From Ardenticatenaceae bacterium (GTDB lineage: Bacteria > Chloroflexota > Anaerolineae > Promineifilales > Promineifilaceae): a stretch of 64,000 nt of DNA. The position numbers were made by a program, and so were the translations under genes. Below the pieces are notes generated by a model. That model was not told the origin of the DNA. It did no database searches and was given only the letters and a program-made list of their open reading frames with translations. Shown here in pieces: positions 18,110 through 26,596 of the stretch. Location: assembly GCA_011525915.1 (NCBI GenBank), contig WYBM01000026.1:62001-126000 (forward strand), written 5' to 3'. Position 1 is the first letter of the stretch. Every line of letters starts with the position of its first letter.

Positions 18110-18141
18110 CAGCCGCTGCATCTTCCACAATGCAGCGGCTG
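18110..18141 (+). terminator. Rho-independent terminator after MFS gene
   Basis: 12-bp stem CAGCCGCTGCAT (18110-18121) and ATGCAGCGGCTG (18130-18141), 8-nt loop, followed by TTCTTTT. Confidence 0.75.
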
Positions 18142-18257
18142 TTCTTTTGCACAGCAAACATCATAAGTTAGGATGCCTTAATAGAGGTATAATCACGGCC
18201 GTATTATTGCGGTGCCAGGAGCACTCAAGCCTGGCGCCATTTCATAAGGAGACACCC

Positions 18258-19640
18258 ATGCCGTCCACCAAAATTGCTATTATCGGTGCAGGCAGCGCCA
18301 GCTTTGGTCTTACAACCCTGGCTACCCTCATCCGCGAACCGCGCCTGCATGGCAGTGAATTGGCCCTGGTAGACCTGAACGAGCAGGCATTGGCCACTAT
18401 CGTCAGCGTGGCTGAACGCATGAGTGAAACCTGGGGTGCCAACATGCGTATTCGCGCCAGTACAAACCGGCGAGATGTGTTAGCCGGAATGAACTTCGTC
18501 ATCATTTCCATTGAAGTGCCACCACGGGAAACATTGTGGCGCTTGGATTGGGAAATTCCGGTCAAACATGGACTGCGCCAACCCTATGGTGAAAATGGGG
18601 GGCCGGGTGGCCTGATGCACGCCTGCCGCCAGATCCCCCCCTTTATGGAGATTGTGCGTGACATGGAAACTTTGTGTCCGGATGCCTGGCTGATCAACTT
18701 TAGTAATCCGCTGCCACGCATCACCCGCGCCGTGAGCAAATACAGTCGCATTAAAACGGTAGGTAAGTGCCACCAGATCAACGTGGGGTATGGCATCGCC
18801 GCTGCCCTGCTGCGCCACCATTACCAGATCCCGGTACCCGATGGCCTTAATCTGCACTCCGATCCTGGCAACATAGGTGTGATTCATCAGATGGCCGCCC
18901 ACGGTCGGGCCCATTTCCATATAAAATCTGCCGGGCTGAACCACTTTATCTGGCTGATGGACATTCGCGACAGGCAAACGGGGGAGGATTTGTACCCGGC
19001 GCTGCGGGCGGCGCTGGCAGAAGCCCCACCGACGCTGGAGCCGTTTTCAATGGCGCTGTTTGGTATCTTTGGCCTTTGCCCCATCGCCGGTGACAGCCAC
19101 CTGGTAGAGTACCTGCCCTGGCTGCATGACCCGCAGACACGGCCGTGGGAAACGTACCAGATTCCGCTTTACGACTGGGGTGGGAACGAGGCGGCACGTG
19201 ACTTCCTGAACACGATGATGGCCCAAATGGCCGCAGGACATATGCCGGTAGACGGCATGAAAGAAGCACACAGTGAAGGAGCCGTAGAGCTGATTGCCGC
19301 TATCGCCGGGGACGCAAACGTTTACGATGAAACCGTTAACATCCCCAACCGGGGAGCGATTACCAATCTGCCGGCAGAAACAATTGTAGAGATTCCAGCG
19401 CTGGTGAGCGGCACGGGGGTGCAAGGGGTGCACATTGGGGCCATGCCTGAGCCCGTGGCCGAACTGCTGCGGCGGGAAGCGGCACTGGTAGAGATGGTGG
19501 TAGACACGGCCGTAAGCGGTGACCGTCACCTGGCTCTGCAAACCCTACTACTTGACCCCATGATCAATGATATCGGCCGCGCCCGCGCTATTCTGGATGA
19601 TTACCTGACCACCTTCGCCCACGTTTTGCCACAGTTTTAA
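18258..19640 (+). CDS. Glycoside hydrolase family 4 (alpha-glucosidase/galacturonidase-like)
   Basis: GH4 enzymes hydrolyse glycosides through an NAD+ and Mn2+ dependent redox-elimination mechanism. Seen in this 460-aa protein: Rossmann loop GAGSASFG (10-17), Asp39 in LVDLNE at the end of beta 2, NFSNP (Asn150) and the metal-binding GKCHQI (Cys171). Start ATG 18258 is set by AAGGAG upstream; the frame is open to 18147 without support. A TATAAT at 18188-18193 is a plausible -10, with no good -35. The substrate (alpha-glucoside, alpha-galactoside or galacturonide) is not decided by what can be seen. No sugar transporter is adjacent. Confidence 0.88.
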   Translation: MPSTKIAIIGAGSASFGLTTLATLIREPRLHGSELALVDLNEQALATIVSVAERMSETWGANMRIRASTNRRDVLAGMNFVIISIEVPPRETLWRLDWEIPVKHGLRQPYGENGGPGGLMHACRQIPPFMEIVRDMETLCPDAWLINFSNPLPRITRAVSKYSRIKTVGKCHQINVGYGIAAALLRHHYQIPVPDGLNLHSDPGNIGVIHQMAAHGRAHFHIKSAGLNHFIWLMDIRDRQTGEDLYPALRAALAEAPPTLEPFSMALFGIFGLCPIAGDSHLVEYLPWLHDPQTRPWETYQIPLYDWGGNEAARDFLNTMMAQMAAGHMPVDGMKEAHSEGAVELIAAIAGDANVYDETVNIPNRGAITNLPAETIVEIPALVSGTGVQGVHIGAMPEPVAELLRREAALVEMVVDTAVSGDRHLALQTLLLDPMINDIGRARAILDDYLTTFAHVLPQF

Positions 19641-19665
19641 GGGCTGGCGTCAACTTAATACATCT

Positions 19666-21717
19666 TTAATCCCCAGCCAACATTGTCCATAGAAAGCTGT
19701 AAACATCAGCGGCTTCTTCGATAAGTTTGGCGGTGGGTTTGCCCAGACCGTGCCCTGCTTTCATCTCCACGCGCAGCAGCAGGGGATGGATGCCAGAATC
19801 GGCAGCTTGTAAAACGGCCGCAAACTTTTTGGCGTGCATAGGCACCACACGGTCATCCGTGTCTGCGGTGGTAATGAGCAGCGGCGGGTAGTTGACGCCG
19901 GGCCTGACGTTGTGCAAAGGCGAGTAAGCCATCATAAAGTGAAAATGCTCTGGGTTTTCAGCCGCGTTGCCATATTCGCTGACCCAATAGCGGCCGGCCG
20001 TAAACCGATGGTAACGCAGCATGTCAATGACGGGTACACCGCAATGCACCGCACCGTACAAGTCAGGCCGCTGAATCATGCAGGCAGCCACCAGCAAACC
20101 GCCATTACTGCGCCCTTCAATGGCCAGTTTTTGCGGCCGGGTATAGCTATTGGCGATCAGCCACTCGGCGGCGGCAATAAAGTCATCAAAAACGTTTTGC
20201 TTGTTTTGCAGCATCCCGGCCTGATGCCACGCTTCGCCATACTCGGTACCGCCGCGCAGGTTGGCCTGGGCATAAATGCCACCACGCTCTAGCCAGGCCA
20301 GGCGGGTGGGGGCAAACATGGGCGGTACGTTAATATTAAAACCGCCATAACCATAAAGGAGCGTGGGATTATTGCCATCTAGCTTTATCCCCTTTTTGTG
20401 AGTAACGAACATGGGCACTTGTGTGCCATCTTTAGAGGGGTAAAATACCTGACGGGTTTCATAATGTGCGGGATCAAAGTCAACAACGGGTTGGTGTACG
20501 ATCGTCACTTCCTTATTTTCAAAGTTATAACGGAAGATGGTGGGCGGGTAAAGAAAGGATTGAAAGTGAATATAAAGGTCTTTATCATGCGCACGGCCGG
20601 TTAATTCTAGAATAGAGCCGGGCACAGGCAGGGGAATCTCCCCGGCAAGCGTGCCATCTTTATGGTAAAGGTAAAGCCGGTGGCTGGCATGATGCAGACG
20701 GTCAATAACCAGATGGTGGTTTACCATACGGCTCATTTCTATGACCTGTTCAGATTCGGGAATGATTTCCCGCCAATGGGCCCGCTCAGGGTTTTTAATA
20801 TCAATGGCCAGAATACGGCCGTTGGCGGCTTTATAATCCGTCTCCACATAAAAAATGGGGCCGTCATTGGCGATAAAATGGTATTTAGCTTCCATCACGT
20901 CAATGAGCCGCACAAAGCCACTGTCTGATTGCAGATCACGGTAATAAAGACGGTTGCGGGCATCGGTGCCATCCCACACCTGAAGAATGAGGTAACGGCC
21001 ATCGTCGGTGACATGGGGATGAAAGCCCAGGTCTGGTGCGTCTGGGCGGGTATAAACAAGGTCGTCTGCGGTTTGGGGCGTTCCCAGGTGATGGAAGTAG
21101 ACACGATGATGGGTGCTGGGTGGGGCGTCTGGCATCTCCTCCGGCGCCGGATAGCGCGCATAGAAAAAGCCACTATTATCAGGCAGCCAGGCAGCATCTG
21201 TAAATTTGCACCAGGCAATCACATCGTCGGTATCCTGCCCTGTATCTACCGCCCGCACGTGAATAGTCTGCCAATCAGAGCCGCTTTGGGAAAGGGAGTA
21301 CGCCAGGTAACGGCCGTCATCGGTATAGGATTGGCTAAGCAGCGCTACGGTGCCATCGTCGCTGAGCGTGTTGGGATCAAGCAGCACCTCTGGCGCGGCG
21401 CCGCCTACCTGTTTGTACAACACCGGTTGGTTTTGCAGGCCATCGTTTTTTTGGAAGAAGGACCGGCCTGGCCGCTGCACCGGCGTACTGTATTTAGGAT
21501 AGTTCCACAAGGTCAGCAGCCGTTCAACAAATTGGGTACGTACCGGCAGTTCGTCAATAAAGTGGCGGGTCAGTTCATTCTGCGCGGCTACCCAGGCCTG
21601 GGTTTCAGGTGCCTGAGGGTCTTCCAGCCAACGGTAGGGGTCAGGCACGGCCGTGCCATGATAATCATCTACAATATCATCCTGGTGGGCGGGGGGATAG
21701 TGGTATGTACGAGACAT
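19666..21717 (-). CDS. Prolyl oligopeptidase, family S9A
   Basis: Serine peptidase that cleaves short peptides after proline; cytoplasmic (no signal peptide), 683 aa as expected. N-terminal PPAHQDDIVDDYHG ... DPYRWLEDP and a beta-propeller (about 70-410) precede the alpha/beta-hydrolase catalytic domain with Ser537 in EGRSNGGLL, the Asp in ADTDDRVVP (621 or 622) and His656 in KAGHGLG. All three catalytic residues are present. Convergent with the GH4 gene (25-bp gap). Confidence 0.95.
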   Translation of the reverse strand: MSRTYHYPPAHQDDIVDDYHGTAVPDPYRWLEDPQAPETQAWVAAQNELTRHFIDELPVRTQFVERLLTLWNYPKYSTPVQRPGRSFFQKNDGLQNQPVLYKQVGGAAPEVLLDPNTLSDDGTVALLSQSYTDDGRYLAYSLSQSGSDWQTIHVRAVDTGQDTDDVIAWCKFTDAAWLPDNSGFFYARYPAPEEMPDAPPSTHHRVYFHHLGTPQTADDLVYTRPDAPDLGFHPHVTDDGRYLILQVWDGTDARNRLYYRDLQSDSGFVRLIDVMEAKYHFIANDGPIFYVETDYKAANGRILAIDIKNPERAHWREIIPESEQVIEMSRMVNHHLVIDRLHHASHRLYLYHKDGTLAGEIPLPVPGSILELTGRAHDKDLYIHFQSFLYPPTIFRYNFENKEVTIVHQPVVDFDPAHYETRQVFYPSKDGTQVPMFVTHKKGIKLDGNNPTLLYGYGGFNINVPPMFAPTRLAWLERGGIYAQANLRGGTEYGEAWHQAGMLQNKQNVFDDFIAAAEWLIANSYTRPQKLAIEGRSNGGLLVAACMIQRPDLYGAVHCGVPVIDMLRYHRFTAGRYWVSEYGNAAENPEHFHFMMAYSPLHNVRPGVNYPPLLITTADTDDRVVPMHAKKFAAVLQAADSGIHPLLLRVEMKAGHGLGKPTAKLIEEAADVYSFLWTMLAGD

Positions 21718-21764
21718 AAATCATCCATCATTCATAATCCGTAAACGGGCTACGGATTACGCAG

Positions 21765-22124
21765 TTACGCGGGTAGTTCTTCTACTTTTGACATACGGTG
21801 GGCAATAAAGCCAGGTGTGCGATCCCAGGTTTCACGCTGGACAGTACGCATGTCAACCGCCAGCATCACTTTGCCACTGGCTGGGTCATAATGGGTAATG
21901 AAGTCAGTGGGGATAAACACAGGACCACCCATTTTAACACTGTTACTTTCCAGGTATGTTTCATACATCTTTAGCGCCGGATTGATATCATGGGTCCGGT
22001 GATGCAGGCGAATGGCCTGGCCCACCGGCTTATCGTCGGCCGTCCACACTTCCGCAAATCTCTTGATGCCTTTCTCCCACAGCATGTCCGGTGCATTTTC
22101 ATTCTGCTTGTATAGATCAGACAT
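21765..22124 (-). CDS. Hypothetical 119-aa protein
   Basis: Begins MSDLYKQNENAPDMLWEKG, preceded by GGAGGAT (RBS) next to ATG 22124. Beta-rich look with segments AIRLHHRTHDINPAL and KVMLAVDMRTVQRETWDR; could be a PRC-barrel-like or small stress-type fold, but I do not recognise it. No TM or signal. It lies upstream of the prolyl oligopeptidase gene on the same strand, 47 bp from it, so co-transcription is possible. Confidence 0.65.
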   Translation of the reverse strand: MSDLYKQNENAPDMLWEKGIKRFAEVWTADDKPVGQAIRLHHRTHDINPALKMYETYLESNSVKMGGPVFIPTDFITHYDPASGKVMLAVDMRTVQRETWDRTPGFIAHRMSKVEELPA

Positions 22125-22214
22125 GATATCCTCCTTAAATCAATATGTATATGGCAGGGCCACATCTTACTTATGCTAAAAATAGCGCAATTTACCAGGT
22201 GTGCAAGTATTGCT

Positions 22215-22615
22215 TCATAACCTTTTGGCTGCCCGGTGAAACAAAACGGCCAGGGCGGCCGTTAATACAGTCACCGCACTCCCCATGCCAAAGTTAAGCA
22301 GCAAAAAGACCAATAGGTTAATTTGAAACCCATACCCCACTCCGCTCACCAGGCAGGAAAACGCATTAACCAATAAGGCGTAACGGACAATGGGCGGCAA
22401 ACGGCCGTTTGCTCAAGGGTTGCCAGCAAACACAGGTGCCAGAAACAGGGAAGACAACCCCCAAAAGAGGGTGCTGCCCAACAGGTTCATAGCAGCTATA
22501 CCGGAAAGTGGGTTGGCCTGTACCCATGGGGGCAGCCCTTCTGTCTGCCCTTGTTGAATGCTCAGCCGTACAGCAGTGCCGACCAAAACCCAATTTGAGC
22601 AGACAAATGATTCAT
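22215..22615 (-). pseudogene. Decayed small membrane protein gene
   Basis: AGGAGA and ATG 22613-22615 start MNHLSAQIGFWSALLYG, which hits TGA at 22562-22564. In another frame the chain continues as a convincing multi-span membrane protein (GIAAMNLLGSTLFWGLSSLFLAP), is cut again by an in-frame TGA at 22413-22415, and then resumes in the same frame through RYALLVNAFSCLVSG to RAAKRL. One frameshift near 22565 plus one stop break what looks like a single 130-aa integral membrane protein. The parts read smoothly when joined, so this is a recent pseudogene or contains sequencing errors. Confidence 0.6.
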
Positions 22616-22719
22616 GGGAATTTCTCCTGCATAAGACAGAGATGAGCGTAGACATAAATACATAGGATTATTAAAAATCTGCGCTATTTTTAATTTTGTT
22701 ATACTCAGGGGGTTTAGAT

Positions 22720-25700
22720 ATGTCCCGTTCCTTACGTTTCGGTCTGGCGGCAGGGGGGCTTTTTGTTCTAGCCCTTTGCCTGACCGGGTTGATCTACTTG
22801 CTTATAACCTATCCCGTTTTGACACGGCCGTCCCGCGTGAGCACGGTCGTCTCCTGGCCCCAACTCCCCGCGCCTACCGTGGTCAACACCGCCTGGCGCA
22901 GTTATACCGCGCCCCAGACCATCCGGGCCACCGCCCTCTATGATGGCCTGTTATGGGCCGCCACTGACGGCGGCGTGGTTGCCTGGGAATGGCAAACCGG
23001 GCAGGCAGTTAAATTCACCAGCGAACACGGGCTGGCCGAAAATGTGACCACGGCCGTGGCCGTTGGCCCAGATGGCGCCCTATGGTTTGGCACTGAGTCT
23101 GGCGGCATCTCCCGCTTTGACGGCATTACCTGGCAAACCTTCACGACGGCCGACGGCCTGCCGGCTGATCACATACACGATCTGGCCGTCACCGCCGACG
23201 GCTATCTCTGGGCAGCCACCGCCAACGGCATAGGGCAGTATGACGGCCGTCGCTGGTACGGCTACACACGTACCCGTAGTTTCTTCCAGTTACCTGGGGC
23301 CACAGTAAACGCCCTGGCAGTGGCCCCAGATGGCCTGACCGTGTGGGCAGCCACAGATGAAGGCGCCGCCCGCTTTAACGGCCGTCGTTGGGAATCCTTT
23401 ACCCACATCGGCAGCCAAGCCATCAATGATGTGCGTGATATCGCTGTCACCCCAGACGGCATGGTCTGGGCAGCTACGCCGGCTGGCCTGAAACGGCATG
23501 ATGGGGCAGCATGGCAGCTGTTCACCACGGCCGATGGGTTGGCCCGTGAAGACGTGCGGCACGTTACGGCCGTGGTCGATAACACTGTCTGGGTCAGCTA
23601 CGCCGACCTCGCCGCCGGGCTAACCCTCTTCGACACTACCAGCAGCATCCCAACCGCCAGCACGTTTGCCCCGACCAACCAGGTCCTTCAGGTAATGGCT
23701 GCCTTGCCTGCCGGCCCACTGCTGCATGTGCCTGGGGGTCTGTTTTACGTGGATAACAACGGCAGCGAACACACATTTACCCTGCCCACCGATTTGCCTG
23801 GCCAACAGTTGACCGGGCTGGCTGCGGCCCAGGGCAGTACATGGGTCACCGGGGCGCATGGTGTCAGCCGCTTTGACGGCACTACCTGGCAGACGTTTAC
23901 CAAGACCCACGGCCTACCTGGCACGGCCGTCGCCGCCCTGACACTTGATCGCAGCGGCCAGCCGGTCATTGCTTTTCCTGGTGCCTACCAGGGTATAGCC
24001 ACCTTTAACCCGGCCGCCAACACCTGGCAAACAACTGCCTGCCCTGTAGCTGGGCCGCCGTCCACCGCTGTCCGTACCGGTATACAAACGGCCGAGGGTA
24101 CGCTCTGGTTCGCCACCGGCCAGGGCATAGCCCGCTATGACGGCCAAACATGGCACATCTTCACCGCGGCGCATGGCTTGCCCTCTGATAACGTGCAGAC
24201 ACTTGCTGTAGATAACGAGGGCACGGTATGGGCGGGCACAGACAGGGGACTGGCTTTTTACAGCGCCGGGCGTTGGCAGCCCATGACGGCCGTAGATACC
24301 CGTGCCCTTAGCGCCGGGCCAGGGGGTGAACTCTGGTATTTTACAGACAGCGGGCTGTTTCATATGGATGCGGGCAGCAAGGTCATCACCCCCTTGCCCA
24401 CACCGCCCGTAACCTGGGTGTATGACCAACTGGCCACGACAGACGGCTTTTGGATAAGCACAGACAACGGCATACACCATTGGCCTGGCGTACGGCCGTC
24501 AGCCAGCACCACCTGGCAATCATTCACCGGCACAGACGGGCTGGTTACCCCCCGTATCACCGCCCTGGCACAAACGGCCGACGGCACACTGTGGGCCGCG
24601 GGCAGCACCGAAAACACCACCGCCAGCAGCAGCCTGTACGGTTCATATGAGGTACAGTCCACCTACCTGCACCAGTTTGACGGCCGTCACTGGCTGCCCC
24701 GGCCACTGCCCCTGGCCTATGGCCTGCTGCACCCGGTCATCACGGATATAGAAATGGCCCCAGACGGAGCCGTATGGCTGGCTACCCTGGGCGGCATCAG
24801 CCAGTTTGATGGCGACACCTGGCAGGCTTATGCGCCGGCTGATGGCCTGCCCACCGCCGAGGTGTATGATCTGGCCGTAAGCGCCCAAGGGGTATGGGCC
24901 GTGACAAAGGGCGGGTTAGCCCGGTTTGAAGGGGATGCATCCAGCCCACCCTGGCAACACGCGGCCAATGTGGAGTGGTCGGTATGGGAAAACGTCCACC
25001 TGGCGGCAGCCCCAGATGGCACGGTGTGGGCCGGTGGCGGCGCTACACTAGCCCGGTTCGATGGCCGGCAGTGGCAGGCGGTTGTCACCACCCCGCCGCA
25101 AACCGACATGCAAATCCGCGCCCTGGCTTTTGACCATGACGGGCAGTTGTGGCTGGCCGGGTATGCGCCCTCCCAACCACCGGCGGAGCGACACTTCCTG
25201 GCCCAACCCACCATACATGGGTGGGCATGGCAGCCATTGGCGCCTGTAAACCAATTCACAGCCATTAATCTGATGCGGTTTGCCCCTGACGGCCGTCTTT
25301 GGTTGGGTAATGACGCCGGTTTGTGGACAGTAGACGTACCCGGCGGTAACCTCAGCCAACCGGTGCGGGCTGCCCATACCCGTGCGCCCACAGACCTTTT
25401 GTTTCAGGCAGACGGCACTCCGCTGGCCACACAGCCATATGTCACGGCCATAACCAACCCACACACGGGCGGCGCGACAGCCATTCCCCTGATTGATGCC
25501 ACCCACACGTATGCCCTGGCTGCTGCCCCTGATGGCAGCCTATGGGTAGGTACAGACCGGGGAGCGGCCCGGTTATCCCCGGCCGGCGCCTGGGATTTGT
25601 ACCCCGTCCCTCACATCACTGATGACCAGACTATCAGCCGTCTGGCAGCCGGCGGCGGCCGCCAGGCGACCGGCGGCCGTTCGCTGCTGGTGGGGACGTT

Positions 25701-26457
25701 GGGCGGGCGGGTACTGCGTTTTGCCGATGGCCTGACCACGGCCGAAAAAGCGGTTCCGACCGGCAGCGAACGCTCTCCCGTCAGCGCCATCATCCCCGCG
25801 GCGGCAGATGATCTGTGGGCTGCCCATTTTGGCGGCGGTGTCACCCGGCAGCTTGGGGGCGTGTGGCAGCGTTTTCCCCTCAACACAAACCTGAACAACG
25901 CCCATATCAACAGCCTGGCCTGGCTGAACAACAGCGCCTGGGCAGGTACAGACATAGGGCTGCTGGTTGTTACCACCGATGATGGCAGGGTACACTGTGA
26001 ATTTGACACGGTTGGGCCACCTTCACATTGGCAGGCGATGGTGGCAGACGTCAATAACCAGGTGTGGGGCGTCAACGGTAACACGTTCTGGCGCCGGGAC
26101 GGTGAACTATGGGGGCGCCAAGGGGCGTTGGCGCTGCCGGTCACGGCCGTGGCCCCAGACGGCGCCGTGTGGGTGGTGACACAAAACGGGCTGGCCCGTT
26201 ACACCCACGGCCGTCGCCAGAATGTTAATGGGGAAGCCCTATTAGGGGAGGTTACGGCGCTGGCCATTGCCCCAGACGCTTCCCTTTGGGTGGGCACAAC
26301 AGTGGGGGTGTTTTGGTTTGACGGCCGTGAATGGCAGCACATTACCGCTGCTGACGGCCTGGCCGCCAACCATGTTACCCATATCACAGCAGCGTCTGAT
26401 GGGTCCGTATGGGCAGGTACCGCAGGAGGGATCAGCCATTACCGCCCTATACCCTGA
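22720..26457 (+). CDS. Membrane-anchored giant beta-propeller (Reg_prop repeat) protein
   Basis: 1245 aa. One N-terminal TM (about residues 6-30), then an all-beta exterior made of many about 40-residue units with the signature W-A-G/A-T-x-x-G-(I/L)-x-x-(Y/F)-D-G-x-x-W-x-x-(F/Y)-T and DGL(P/A). These are the two-component-regulator-propeller repeats, enough for two or three seven-bladed propellers. Such domains normally sense ligands in hybrid kinases, but no kinase or DNA-binding domain follows here, so it is a stand-alone surface sensor or adhesin. Start ATG 22720 follows CAGGGGG; the frame is open to 22696. It carries at least 12 ACGGCCGT sites, many read as DGR or TAV. Confidence 0.8.
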   Translation: MSRSLRFGLAAGGLFVLALCLTGLIYLLITYPVLTRPSRVSTVVSWPQLPAPTVVNTAWRSYTAPQTIRATALYDGLLWAATDGGVVAWEWQTGQAVKFTSEHGLAENVTTAVAVGPDGALWFGTESGGISRFDGITWQTFTTADGLPADHIHDLAVTADGYLWAATANGIGQYDGRRWYGYTRTRSFFQLPGATVNALAVAPDGLTVWAATDEGAARFNGRRWESFTHIGSQAINDVRDIAVTPDGMVWAATPAGLKRHDGAAWQLFTTADGLAREDVRHVTAVVDNTVWVSYADLAAGLTLFDTTSSIPTASTFAPTNQVLQVMAALPAGPLLHVPGGLFYVDNNGSEHTFTLPTDLPGQQLTGLAAAQGSTWVTGAHGVSRFDGTTWQTFTKTHGLPGTAVAALTLDRSGQPVIAFPGAYQGIATFNPAANTWQTTACPVAGPPSTAVRTGIQTAEGTLWFATGQGIARYDGQTWHIFTAAHGLPSDNVQTLAVDNEGTVWAGTDRGLAFYSAGRWQPMTAVDTRALSAGPGGELWYFTDSGLFHMDAGSKVITPLPTPPVTWVYDQLATTDGFWISTDNGIHHWPGVRPSASTTWQSFTGTDGLVTPRITALAQTADGTLWAAGSTENTTASSSLYGSYEVQSTYLHQFDGRHWLPRPLPLAYGLLHPVITDIEMAPDGAVWLATLGGISQFDGDTWQAYAPADGLPTAEVYDLAVSAQGVWAVTKGGLARFEGDASSPPWQHAANVEWSVWENVHLAAAPDGTVWAGGGATLARFDGRQWQAVVTTPPQTDMQIRALAFDHDGQLWLAGYAPSQPPAERHFLAQPTIHGWAWQPLAPVNQFTAINLMRFAPDGRLWLGNDAGLWTVDVPGGNLSQPVRAAHTRAPTDLLFQADGTPLATQPYVTAITNPHTGGATAIPLIDATHTYALAAAPDGSLWVGTDRGAARLSPAGAWDLYPVPHITDDQTISRLAAGGGRQATGGRSLLVGTLGGRVLRFADGLTTAEKAVPTGSERSPVSAIIPAAADDLWAAHFGGGVTRQLGGVWQRFPLNTNLNNAHINSLAWLNNSAWAGTDIGLLVVTTDDGRVHCEFDTVGPPSHWQAMVADVNNQVWGVNGNTFWRRDGELWGRQGALALPVTAVAPDGAVWVVTQNGLARYTHGRRQNVNGEALLGEVTALAIAPDASLWVGTTVGVFWFDGREWQHITAADGLAANHVTHITAASDGSVWAGTAGGISHYRPIP

Positions 26458-26464
26458 CACTTTC

Positions 26465-26594
26465 TGGTATCAGTTTTCAGTCATCAGTGGACAGTGTTCA
26501 GCAGGGCCTAACGCCCGTAACTGTCCACTGAACACTGGTTACTGACTACTGACTACTGACTTCTGACTTCTGACTTCTGACTACTGATAACTGG
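26465..26594. repeat. Dispersed CAGT-type repeat, copy A
   Basis: The first 78 bp match the reverse complement of 37781-37858 at about 88 percent by eye. The right part is a run of 7-bp units (CTGACTA, CTGACTT) at about 26540-26588. It lies between the propeller gene and the end of the convergent cyclase gene and fills the whole gap. Confidence 0.7.
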
Positions 26595-26596
26595 TC

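Noticed and set aside
20929..21744. 271-codon open frame opposite the prolyl oligopeptidase gene
   Set aside because: Product has no recognisable motif, and the minus-strand gene has an intact catalytic triad.
22413..22415. In-frame TGA as a selenocysteine codon
   Set aside because: The protein is a hydrophobic membrane protein with no redox motif, another frameshift lies upstream, and no SECIS-like hairpin follows; decay is simpler.
26540..26590. Tandem 7-bp units that look like a small CRISPR or VNTR
   Set aside because: Units are only 7-8 bp, have no unique spacers and no cas genes are near; treated as part of a dispersed repeat.
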